Assembly (NCBI GenBank): GCA_950295325.1
Contig: OX485808.1
Span: 38,832,527-38,896,526, forward strand
From: Polytrichum commune
Lineage: Eukaryota; Streptophyta; Polytrichopsida; Polytrichales; Polytrichaceae
DNA length: 64,000 nt
Reading direction: 5' to 3'
The notes under the pieces were generated by a model, which searched no databases, was not told the origin of the DNA, and saw only the letters and a program-made list of their open reading frames with translations. How positions within the stretch are numbered: position 1 is the stretch's first letter; every line of letters begins with the position of its first letter. Of this stretch, positions 54,311 through 64,000 are shown one piece after another. A program made the translations under genes and the position numbers.

Positions 54311-56107
54311 AGTAGTTTAGGGTCATCTTGGACCATGACAACTATTTTTGAGCACCTATACTTATCATGTTTTTTCAATTTATCTCAAAGGTCGGATTTC
54401 ACGCTTTGTTGCAAATTTTTGAAAATAAATTCAAATTAAGTTAGTACCATTATTGGCTGTGGATATGTATACATTGTTGCCAACTATCGATCCGGTTATT
54501 ATGTAGTTATGAACTGAAGGTATCCACGAGTGTACATCAAATTCAATCACCAATCATTGTGGATATCCATAAAATATAAGGATCTAAATTAACATTGTAA
54601 TTACGGACTCTTGAAGGAAGTTTGGGTGGGACGGGAATGGAAACCCAAACTATGGTCAAGAGGCCGTCGGTTTTTTTTCATTAAAAAATCAATCATTGAC
54701 AAAATCTTGGCCGTTAGATTGAAGGGGTTATTTTGAGCAGGGAATTATAAAGTTGGATGCTCCTCTGGGTACGGACTTTGGGCTTGGCCTTTGGAGGCTT
54801 CACACTATCTTCGGCCCAAGGCTCCACTTATTATATTTTATTGGCTATTTTCAGTTCATTTCCTTGGACTCTCAACAAAGTTTGGCCACTCAATCTCAAG
54901 GCCTCTCGACTTGGACAGTCATAGTGTGAAGCAGCCCTCAATAGTGCATACCATCATGAACAACTAACCAACAAATCCAACTATTCGTTAACTAGTTGCC
55001 TTTCGTAGCTATAGTTGTTTGCGATTTGACCTGCCAAAAAAGCTTGTTAACTAAACATGAGCGCAACATGTTCACATGATTTTCTTGTGATGTTGTAGTG
55101 TCACTAGTGTGTTATTTGTGTTGGTGGTGTACATGGAGGTTGTTTCGGAGCCCAACATTGTGAGTAATCGTATCAAGGCATGAGTCACTGGTCCGAGCAT
55201 ATTGAAGACCCTTAACTGAAGCAAATCAAGAGGCAAACTTCTTCAAATATATAATAATACTTTAAAATTTTCTAATTAACTATAGTTGGTCCCTAACATA
55301 TATTGAGAAAATCTTACATAACTATAGTTATTTTGGCAGTTGTCCAAGGGTTTCAATAGTGTAAATGACTCAGAATTGAAAACAACAACAATTTTTGTAA
55401 TTACTTTATGATGTGAAACTTTACCAAGATGTGGAACCACCAGATATTGGTTTAAAGAAATGTTTCTAACCTCGGGTATGAAATAGATTATTTTCAAACA
55501 AACAAAAGTGTAACATGAAATTTTTGGATTTTCATAGTTTTCACCCGCAAAGTAGGAAAAATTGGTACCCATCCAACATGATAGGACCTCCGGCTCATGC
55601 TATCATGATGGTGCTTCTAGTAGACGTTGAAGGTGAAGGTTTGGAGGCCTTAGGCTAATGCACGTCAACTAGCTCAAGGGCATGCTTTCATGTGTTGACC
55701 ATTCAATGGCAAGGCTAATTACTTAGACTTTGTCAATATTAGTCCCATATTGACAAAGCTTAAATTGGTTTCTATGTCTAAGCATCGTGTTCGTTGAGCG
55801 CTTTCATGTAGAGTAAGGAGGTCCTACAAAGGCCAACATATGAGGAAAAATGTGTTTTTCTTTGTCAAGCATGCAAGTTGGAATGTGAATGTCACCGCAA
55901 TTGAATGTTACATGAGTGGTTGCAAATTTTATTTTATTTTAAGTTTTTCTTAAGTCTATATTTTGTAGTTGTATATAAAAAGAAAACAAACCCAAACGTT
56001 ATGAATGTTGGGGCTTGCCACTAGTAGAATACCATATGCTTCATTCTCCCAAATGAATGTGAGGCTTGCCACTTGGCAACCTCGTGTATAATAACAACAT
56101 TGCGACT
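54311..56107. other. Decayed spacer; MITE-like pair
   Basis: No coding signature. A MITE-like pair of ends lies at about 54796-54945. Confidence 0.4.
54796..54945. mobile_element. Harbinger-family MITE-like copy
   Basis: GGCTTCACACTATCTTCGG at the left and inverted GGGCTGCTTCACACTATGAC at the right match over GCTTCACACTAT. I found no clean target duplication. Related in style to the ends at 21611 and 25670. Confidence 0.45.
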
Positions 56108-56135
56108 CCCCTAAACCCTAAACCCTAAACCCTAA
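56108..56135 (-). repeat. Interstitial telomere-like repeats (CCCTAAA)4
   Basis: Four exact units, in the orientation opposite to 53009-53029. Confidence 0.9.
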
Positions 56136-57221
56136 AACCAAGTACTACACTAACTATGTGTTATGTTTCTTAATCAACGAACATTTCTTCAAAGTCAATC
56201 TAATGCGTTGCTAAATTCCTCTGCATCTTAATTAGTGGGCCATCACAAGTTTGGCCCTCAATGCACCTAAATTATAGGTTTCACTTTCACATTCCACCCT
56301 TGTTTCCGATCATGCGTAAACAACGGAAGGAATGAATGAGGAAGTTCGCAAGTGCAAAACCATAGGGGACCAATTCCCAACCAAAGGTGGATTTCAGTAA
56401 AAGGAAGACACCATCTATTAGCATGCCACTTGTCATGCGTTAAGGTCACATTTTGGAACAATTTTCACCTCGTCATTTGCCCAATACACGTAAAAACTCT
56501 AAACGTCGACCTGTATATTACATGCCATAGACAATTTTCAAATTTATGGTATTTTTTTCTACATATAGTACATCACCAATGATATTATCTTTTTTATATT
56601 CTATGAAAATTTTCATCGCCTTTGTTTTTTGTAATAATGTTTTTAGTTCAATCGTGTGTCTAAGACATTCTAGTTAGAAACAATGTTTAAAAAAAAAAAA
56701 AAAATCATCAAATTTTACCAATTTTCATTTCAAATTTCAAATTTCCCCGTGCAATACCAGTGCACACCGTATAAAACGCTATGTTCTTCATTTTCAAAAA
56801 AATTGAGTAATAAATTGAGTTATCTCTATAAATTGAGTCATTCTATAAGCCTTACTCATGATTCTATATGTTATTCTTTACCTACTTCCAACCTCCACCA
56901 TTTATAGAGTTGACTGCATTTAATCTTGGCCCACATGCGTTTACTAGTACACCGCCATTAATGTCATCTAAAAATCTTCGATAAATTTGATGGTCCTACC
57001 GACGGGGGGTAAACTAAGACACTTGTCAGCAAATGAGTGGATGGACTTCTCCCGTGGACCACGTACCACATCAGCTTGCTATACTATCATTCTGTACTAC
57101 AGAACCTTGCCAAACGATAATTTGTCCTTCAAGATAGGACCTTGTACAATAGGGAGGGAAGCTTTAAATTTTCTGTACAGGATCGTGTCTGCAATCTCCC
57201 ACCAAATTAGCTGTCGACTAG
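56136..57221. other. Non-coding spacer upstream of the transposase-like gene
   Basis: AT-rich without coding signature. It probably contains upstream control sequence for the promoter at 57222. Confidence 0.35.
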
Positions 57222-57229
57222 TATAAAAG
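57222..57229 (+). promoter_or_regulatory. Candidate TATA box for the transposase-like gene
   Basis: TATAAAAG in the context CTAGTATAAAAGGCTCATG, a textbook plant TATA box. A transcript starting about 30 bp downstream would have a leader that includes palindrome array C before the coding exon at 59040. Confidence 0.5.
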
Positions 57230-57462
57230 GCTCATGTCTCTAAGCTCATTGTCTTCACTCACTCTTGGAAAGCCCCCTCAAATCTCTGCGTTTCTTGCCG
57301 TTGCCTCCCACTCTAGAGTACCTCTCTTTGACTTGCAGTTCAATACAGTGCTGGACTCGCTTTGCTGTTGGATTTGCTCTCCACCCATCCGTACAACTGT
57401 ACGGATATCAATGAACGATATTGTTCCAGACGATGTTGTTCCAGACGATATTGTGCCACGCG

Positions 57463-58045
57463 GATCCACTCGATCGAGTGGATCCTCCTAGAGCAAGGGG
57501 ATCTTGTAGGACAGGATCCACTCGATCGAGTGGATCCTCCTAGAGCAAGGGGATCTTGTAGGAGAGGATCCACTCGGTCGAGTGGATCCTCCTAGAGCAA
57601 GGGGATCCTATAGGAGAGGATCCACTCGATCGAGTGGATCCTCCTAGAGCAAGGGGATCTTGTAGGAGAGGATCCACTCGGTCGAGTGGATCCTCCTAGA
57701 GCAAGGGGATCCTTTAGGAGAGGATCCACTCGGTCGAGTGGATCCTCTAGAGCAAGGGGATCCTCTAGGAGAATCCTCTCCTAGGTGAATCCCCGTTCTC
57801 TCCTAAGACATTTTGCGCTTTTTGCATTCTCCTAGACATTCATTTTACGTGTTCGAGAATGTCACCTGACTTTGGATTCGAGGGTGTCAAATGAAATTTG
57901 TCAAGCATACACACTGCCAAGGGGTCCACTAGGAAAGGATCCACTCGATCGAGTGGATCCCCATACCAAGGGGATCCTCTAGGAGGGGATCCACTCGATC
58001 GAGGATCCTCTTATACCAAGGGGATCCACTCGATCGAGTGGATCT
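57463..58045. repeat. Palindrome array C, about 9 copies, in the 5' leader region
   Basis: CCACTCGATCGAGTGG, extended by GAT and ATC to a BamHI-like border on each side, recurs about every 60 bp with spacers CTCCTAGAGCAAGGGGATC. Some copies have CTCGGTCGAG at the centre. One (near 57987) has lost part of its right arm. It lies about 235 bp downstream of the TATA box. Confidence 0.9.
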
Positions 58046-58148
58046 TAGGGGTACTCTGTTAGGACACTTCTACGGCCCACTTCGAAACCCTAGGCATCAA
58101 CAAATACGTGGGCCTAGATTGCCCAAATGCGCCCTAATGTGGGCCCAA

Positions 58149-58266
58149 GGGCTTTATATTAAAAGTCGGTCCAAGGGCTATATGTGGGTCCAAGGACTTT
58201 AGTTCTAGCAATTGCAAATTCATTTAAGCTCCTGGGCCGTGGATTGGGCCTCAATATAAAGCCCCT
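58149..58266. mobile_element. Small inverted-repeat element inside array C
   Basis: GGGCTTTATATTAAAAGTC at the left and inverted GGGCTTTATATTGAGGCCC at the right match over 13 bases. I see no clear target duplication. It appears to split array C into 57463-58045 and 58430-58765. Confidence 0.4.
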
Positions 58267-58429
58267 AGGCCCATTTGCAAGGCCCACTCAACGGTCCACT
58301 GTAAAGTAGGGCTAATGTTTAGGCCCACTTCCAAGTCCAAGTGGGCTAAACTCGAAGTGGGCTAAACGCCAATTGTGCCCTAATAGAAAGTGCCCCTTAT
58401 ACCAAGGGATCTTGGAGGGGATCCAGTTG

Positions 58430-58765
58430 ATGGAGTGGATCCTCGCCCATGAGGTGAAACCTATAGGTGAGGATCCAGTCGGTCGAGTGGTTCCTAGCCA
58501 CCAAGTGAATCCTCCAGAAGAGGATCCACTGGATCCTCTCCACTAAGTGGATCCTCTAGGATTAAATGGGACACGTTCCTCTCAAGAGATCCTCGCCACC
58601 AAGTGGATCCTCTAAGAGGATACACGAATAAAATCTATACCAAGGGGATTTTCTCCAAGAGGATCCACTCGACCGAGTGGATCCTCTTGGAGAAGGGAAT
58701 CATGTAGGAGGATCCAAGACATCGACTGGATCATCTTGGAGATATCCCCTCGATCGAGTGGATCC
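58430..58765. repeat. Degenerate continuation of palindrome array C
   Basis: Imperfect copies of the array-C unit (CTCGACCGAG near 58665, CTCGATCGAG near 58750, GTCGGTCGAG near 58470). They are more mutated than the copies before 58045. Confidence 0.75.
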
Positions 58766-59039
58766 GCATGTCCATGGTCATGGTCCCTTAGATGTTCCAC
58801 TGGATCAAGTGCATCCTCATTTGCGCAGGTTCTACTATATTGGACTTGGAAGTGTTGGCTCTTTTAGAACGTCCAATTTAGGTTCACTGAAAATGAGGTC
58901 GTTCTTGTATGTGTGGCCTTGTCGACGGTCTGAATGTTGTTGCAAGGTATTAAATACTAAATACATGTCACTATTATATTATGGCTTTGGAACTTGTATA
59001 ATGTATTGTTATTAACAAGGGTGTCGTTTTTTTAGGAAA

Positions 59040-62000
59040 ATGGAGCAAATGGATACAGGCTCTGCTAATACGGATGAGGTATAATGTCATCCCACATTGC
59101 TTTCATATACCCGTATCTTGCAATATCGTTTGATTATTTGAACATGTATTAACTTCAGTTCAATACAGGAATTATCTCTTTCTGAGGCAGTATTCACGGA
59201 AGAAGAAATCGAAGTTGGTGGCGAGGATATTGATGTGCAATGCAGTGGGCTTCAAAGGGAGCAGTGGGTGAACATTCCAGTGATGCTTGTGAATGTACAT
59301 GGAGAAAATGTGGCAAAGGGAATTTGTCGTAATGTCAATCCAATGGATTGTGTAGAGGACAAATGCCTTGGACCAGATCACGTTGGGGTCCTTATTATGG
59401 AACCAATCGAGGGTATGATGGACATGGGATCGATGTTCTCATTGAGAATGTGGCCAATATCTGGAGTTTTCCACCAGAGATATACACTTGCATACCATCT
59501 TCATGTGGGCGCATGGAGGTCCCGTGCGCAAACCAAATTGCTAGAGAAACGAAGGAACGAAGGGAAGAGGGCATATGTCTCATCCCGTACATCCTTACAT
59601 ACCAAACCGACGAAAAAATCGCAAATACTTGATAATGCTAGTATCTGTCAGCTTTCCGCAATTGTTTGTTGCGATCGAGAGTGCACTAGGTATTTTCCTA
59701 GGGATGAGGCTCTGAAACTGCGAACCGAGTTTTATAGTTGTTCAAGCCGCATGAGACATGCCAAACAACTCGAGGTCCATGGACAATTACATGCACTTCC
59801 GGGCAACTTCAGGAATGTTGTCACTTTGAGTGGTCGCAATGTATGTGAAAAAGCATGGAGACACATTTTTGCAATTTCAAAAACAACATTCTACAGAAAC
59901 CGGTCAGAATTCAAGTGTGGCATGCGTCCACGCGACCATGGGAATCTAAACATGAAACGGAATCGAACATCCACCCAACAAGCTACTGCCACTCTTTCAA
60001 CACTACTGGAAGATAAAGCCGACATGATGCCTCATAAGGCCCGCACTTTGCCAAATGGTACTCGTGTTGTTGAAATGGTCTTGCCTCGCGGGACAAAATG
60101 GAAGAAATTTTTGGTCACCATCAATGACGTAAGCATATGATATAGTTGTTCTCACCGCTTGGTGTAAATACTTGTCAGTATACCTAGAACGAATGACTTA
60201 TTGTGAAAGTACCAATGAGACTTGAATTGGTCTTCATATGAGGTGTTGGTTATTCACCTGGCAATTTTATGAATCTGGTTATTGATGAATTGGTTATTTA
60301 TCTGGCAATTTTGCAGGTCAACGACAAATGCGGTTTGCAACCAATTTCACTCTCAACCCTGAGCAAAATACGGAATAACTACTTTAAACACTATGTGATG
60401 AAAAGGGTTGGTGACAATTTTGCTCGTTGTGGAAAGTGTGATTCGCTTTCGGCCATTATTCTTCAACATGTCAAAGGTTCAGCTGCCCACACTGGGTTTT
60501 CAAAACAGTTGGCGAGGCACCAAGCGCAGCAAGAATCTGCACGCAATGCGTACCGTTGCATGAGGGCTCTTTCAATTGAACACCCCACAAAGGTGTTGAC
60601 TATCATTCATGACAAAATGGACCATGGCAAAACTGCGTCTCCATGCTTTGCTTCCAAGAACAAAGACACCGACATGTTTACAAAATTACCACTTTCTGTA
60701 ACAGGAATGATGGCCCATGGACATGGAGATGAGAGATATGCTCACTATGCTCTGGATATGTACCCTGGAGATTGCAACCATACTGTAGGTTCATTCGCGA
60801 GACTTCTCCGTGATTTGGAGGAATCTCCAATATCATCATCTCGCAATCTATTCAAGGGTTCGGGCCGGTCACCTCTTTATCGTGCTATTCTTCATGGGAG
60901 TGATGTATGTTTGGAAGGATTACGAGCTCCACCAACGGAGCCCATCCCAGCTATTCCCCTTCCACCTGTTCTGCATGTTCAACTTGATAATTGCTGGAAG
61001 GACAACAAGTGCAGGTTTGTAAAGGCATTTTGGTCTCTGCTCACGGCGAAGAGAATATTCATGGAGGTACATGTGTCTTACCTGTTGGTTGGTCATACAC
61101 ATGATGATATCGATGCATCATTTGGAAGATGGAGCATGGACCTACGTGAACATGATTACCCCACTATCCCCCTCCTCATGAAATCGTACATGGATATGGA
61201 AAAAGTTCCAGTTATTCCGCATATGATCGAGGAACTTCCGGACTGGAGGGCCTTTGTTGGTGATCATATTCCCAATGGTAACAACAAACTCATTGGGCAC
61301 ACAAAGGCCCAACAGTTCAAATTTTATGTCCGAGATGATGGTTGGCCTGTTATGCAGTACAAAGTCCTCAGCACGCACGAGGAGTGGTTGCCCAAAGATG
61401 GTATATTGATGTGGAAATCCAATATAAAAGGGGAGCCATGTCTCCCATCCGGGGACCCTTCTCCTGCACAACCTCGAGGTATGGCCAAGCTTGAGGATGT
61501 TCTTGTCGGTCTCCAAGGGTTTATTGACTATTGGCAATCAATATGTGACCATGACACGACTGGAGCATATATGGGTTCACACATGCATATCTTGCAATAT
61601 TGGATAGGGGTGAAGGAGGCATTGGAAACACATCTCACAAACGTGTACACTGTCGGCTTGCCATTAGCTGAGGGATTCTGGCCACGGAGTACAGTCCAAT
61701 CAGATGCACATCCGTTCTCGCATAATGGAGAGCTTCGGGAAGAGCACCAGCCGGATGACCATTATGTTGGTCCAGCAAACCTTCGTCCCGCACCTGCTTT
61801 CCGCATCGCCGATAATGTACATGAAGGGCATTTACTAATATTGCGTCCCCAAGAACAAGATATAGTACGACCCATTTGGGTTTGCCGTGCGTTGTCTCCA
61901 CCCAACTTGGATGTCACGGGAGAGCATCCACGCCAAATTCTTGTACAATGGTTCACTCCCACTTCAACTGCCAGAGACCTATCAAAGAAATGGAGTGGGT

Positions 62001-62299
62001 GGGACTCAAACCCCAACTTCAAGTGGAAACGTGACTCGAAATACTCCATTCCTGACTGGCAACCAATCGATTGCATTTTGGCAGCTTGGCCTCTGCCAGA
62101 ACATCAAGATGTTGAGCCCTTAAGGGTTACTATTCCACCAGAGCAAATTGGATTTGCCAAAGATAATCTTCGACGTTGTTCAACAGCAGAGCGTGGACGG
62201 AGGGTGGTTGAGGTGGACGTCGTGGACTCTAGTGCGCCTCAAGGTTGCCATGGACATGCAACAGGCAAACGACCATCTAGTGGACGCACTTTGCGGTGA
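59040..62299 (+). CDS. Putative DDE transposase, DUF7869-like, 3 exons, 993 aa
   Basis: Exons 59040-59078, 59169-60128 and 60317-62299, each with GT/AG borders and all introns phase 0. The first exon is only 13 codons (MEQMDTGSANTDE). The middle exon has a CC..ECTRYF cluster and LSGRNVCEKAWRHIFAISKT, a stretch typical of the N-terminal part of DUF7869 proteins. The last exon has IIHDKMDHG (D432), HVQLDNCWKDNK (D557) and VGHTHDDIDASF (His593, Asp597, D599). The QLDN...NK and VGHTHxDID blocks define DUF7869-type proteins, which I judge to be RNase H-fold transposases. D432/D557/D599 are my candidate catalytic residues (inferred). The frame has no stop. The gene lies divergently from the giant gene, and its stop is about 530 bp from the right end, as expected for the enzyme that moves this element. 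Confidence 0.8.
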
Positions 62300-62703
62300 T
62301 AAAAAAAACAGGGTTAACAAGCATGGTGGTTGGATCTAGACGAAACAAACTTGCTTTGTATAGATTGTAGGGGCTAGTGAGGTCCAATTTTGACAAATGA
62401 AATATTTTTTGTTCAAACTCCAACAGGAGCATTACGTGCGTACTGCCAGAAATGGCATACCCACATGTGTGGTGTAGACACAACGTTAATGTAAGGCTTC
62501 TCAAAAAATTACCAGATGCATTTGTCCACGTGTAATGTGTAATGTTGTATAATATGCCAACCAATAATTTAATATTATCAATATTCTATGTACTAAGAGG
62601 TGTGCATGATGCATGTTATGGAGGCATGCATGGATGCAAACATTACCACAATTAATTGTTCCCATATCCATGACTCACCAATGCCCATTTGTCACGCAAA
62701 GCA
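62300..62703. other. 3' flank of the transposase-like gene
   Basis: Non-coding. It should hold the 3' UTR and polyadenylation signals, but I could not pick a unique site. Confidence 0.35.
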
Positions 62704-62787
62704 CGTTCCCTTGTCCTCATAGGTGTTCCCGGCCGTGTTCCCATTGTTCCCATTCATGTTCCCAATGACGTTCCCGTGTTCCCAATG
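62704..62787. repeat. Right subterminal repeats GTTCCC(AATG)
   Basis: About seven GTTCCC motifs. Full GTTCCCAATG copies lie at 62758-62767 and 62778-62787. These are the inverse of the left subterminal CATTGGGAAC repeats. Confidence 0.75.
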
Positions 62788-62825
62788 GGCAACAGTACAC
62801 ATGTTTTTCAATTTTGGGACACTAA

Positions 62826-62853
62826 AAAGTCCCGAAATGTTTAATATAGTGTT
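62826..62853 (-). repeat. Right terminal inverted repeat of the giant element
   Basis: Pairs with 39165-39192 at 25 of 28 positions. TAAG follows at 62854-62857. Confidence 0.85.
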
Positions 62854-64000
62854 TAAGGCTAAATCATCAACAATTATTACGAATTGCTTCACAAAAGAAT
62901 TGCAATTTGTAATGAAGGTAATTCCAATTATATAGGTAGGATAGCTTCTTCACCATAGACAGGTTGGAAAGGTGTGAATTTGGTAGTTATTTTGTAAGTA
63001 GTATGATAAGCCTATAATGCATCTAACAATTCACTGTCCTAATCGGTCATGAAATTTTGAACAGTCTTGGTGATGGTCTTATACAAATTTCATTAATTTT
63101 TCAGTTCAATCATTTGTTTGTAGGTGATATGGTGAAGTGAGGCGATATTTAATTTTATATTTTTCTATTAGTTCTTTAATTACATCATTCACAAAAAGAG
63201 TTCCTTGGTCACCCACCAATTTTGTTGGACATCCATAATGTGATAGGATATTCTTTTAAAACTTAGCTACTACATGTTTATTGTTTTTTTTAGTGGCTTC
63301 AGTTTTTGCCCATTTAGTGACATAGTTTGTGGCTGCTAGAAAATATTGATATCTTCTATGATGACTTGAGGGGTTAATGGGTCCAACAAAATCAATACCC
63401 CATTTCTCAAATGGTGCAAGGGCTAATATAGGTGTAAGTGACATTGCTAAACACTCAATTAGTTGGTTGCTTATTCTTTGACAAACATCACATTGTCTTG
63501 TGTAAGTTGTACAATCAAATAATAGTATAGGCCACCAGTAATTGCTTTGTAAATTCTTTCTAGCAATGACATCTCCTGCAAAATGTCCTCCTGCCATATT
63601 ATCGTCACATTCTTTGAGGACTAAAGGGATTTCTGAACTAGTGATGCATCTTCACAATACACCATCATTTCTTTTTTTATATATAATCTATCAACAATGA
63701 TGGTGTAAGGCAATGCTTTAAAATTAATCGACAGTTTTTTTAATAAAATTATATAGGGAATTTACTATTATATACATATTTGATTATTTTTGTATACTCC
63801 TTAGGATTACATCAATGTGCATTTGAAAAGGAATCACCTATGGTTTTAGTACATGATTCCTCATTTAATCTTGAAAGTTGATTAGCATTGGCATGATTTT
63901 TGTTTGGTCTCACTTCTAAGGTGAAGTTAAATTCTTGTAGAAGTGATACCCATCTTGTTATTCATCCACTTAGGTGGAGTTTGTTAATCATGTATTTCAA
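62854..64000 (-). pseudogene. Ty3/gypsy pol relic: RNase H end and integrase core
   Basis: The minus strand runs from the RNase H end (LLQEFNFTLEVRP, NxANANQLSRLNEE, about 63960-63850) through the zinc-binding GGHFAGDVIARKNL...CDVCQR (about 63590-63490). It continues through the core GIDFVGPI, GDQGTLF and SPYHLQTND (about 63390-63080) to FTPFQPVYGEEAILP (about 62975). It then continues to the insert boundary. Several stops and frameshifts show that it is dead. The catalytic Asp residues are visible. The Glu region (ND-stop-TEKLMK) is damaged. The C-terminus lies at 38990-39164, beyond the giant element. The element continues beyond the window at 64000. Confidence 0.85.

Larger units (their letters stand above)
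39165..62853. mobile_element. Giant DNA transposon, 23.7 kb, with TIRs and TAAG target duplication
   Basis: The left end AACACGATATTAAACATT(AT)GGGACTTT (39165-39192) and the inverted right end AACACTATATTAAACATT(TC)GGGACTTT (62826-62853) match at 25 of 28 positions. TAAG flanks both (39161-39164 and 62854-62857). The insert lies in a Ty3/gypsy integrase gene. Joining the flanks with one TAAG gives a continuous integrase frame, which is strong proof of a clean insertion. Just inside each end are several inverted copies of CATTGGGAAC. It carries two divergent genes: a DUF7869-like putative transposase (plus) and a giant multidomain protein (minus). It also holds three palindrome arrays and a spacer full of nested debris. 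A 4-bp duplication is known for Sola and some other superfamilies. I infer a Sola-like or new group and cannot confirm it here. Confidence 0.85.

Noticed and set aside
54190-54378. 62-aa minus-strand ORF near the 5S-like blocks
   Set aside because: No family signature. The sequence is better explained as RNA-gene-derived or random.
39165-62853. Helitron or Maverick/Polinton identity
   Set aside because: There is no Rep/helicase, no hairpin-CTRR end, no polymerase B, no capsid and no retroviral-type integrase belonging to the insert. TIRs and a 4-bp duplication are present. The integrase pieces belong to the interrupted gypsy element.

Overview
The window looks like nuclear DNA of a land plant. 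The evidence is TTTAGGG-type telomeric repeats, a TIR-NBS resistance-gene relic, a receptor-kinase relic, and plant-style hAT, PIF/Harbinger, LINE and Ty3/gypsy elements. The LINE and the hAT and TIR types recall non-seed plants such as mosses, liverworts, lycophytes or ferns, but I cannot settle the clade. Almost everything here is mobile DNA or its debris. I see no ordinary host gene that is clearly intact.

Layout. 1-16 kb: relics and short elements. These include an 1145-bp hAT element with perfect 8-bp target duplications (2470-3614), a broken TIR-NBS gene (8487-9500, minus), a hAT transposase pseudogene (about 13950-14790, minus) and a 612-bp inverted-repeat element with a 4-bp target duplication (14929-15540). 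16.4-24.5 kb: a long minus-strand LINE (ORF1, reverse transcriptase, RNase H). It has lost its endonuclease and is split by a 1872-bp Harbinger-type element. 24.8-30.4 kb: a kinase scrap, a rearranged inverted duplication, and a decayed PIF/Harbinger pair (transposase plus Myb-like protein). 30.4-38.9 kb: repeat-rich DNA with little coding signal.

The main discovery is 39165-62853. This 23,689-bp stretch has 28-bp terminal inverted repeats (25 of 28 positions match) and is flanked by TAAG on both sides. It sits inside the integrase gene of a decayed Ty3/gypsy element (62854-64000 on one side, 38990-39164 on the other). Removing the insert and one TAAG restores the integrase reading frame across the junction. 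I read it as one giant DNA transposon.

It carries two divergent, intact genes. On the plus strand, a 3-exon gene (59040-62299) encodes a 993-aa protein of the DUF7869-like, putative DDE transposase type. On the minus strand, a 10-exon gene (48494 down to 39553) can encode about 2370 aa. It has a ParB-like NGQHS region, a possible methyltransferase-like motif, acidic and heptapeptide-repeat regions, an FCP1/HAD phosphatase-like domain with an altered active site, and two internally duplicated C-terminal modules. Every intron I inferred in both genes is phase 0.

Three families of perfect palindromes with the core CTCGATCGAG lie in arrays in the introns and leaders of both genes. Their arms differ between arrays, but each array keeps its symmetry. 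The 6.9-kb spacer between the two promoters has collected other elements and decayed, while the coding exons stay open. This suggests the element is recent or under selection.
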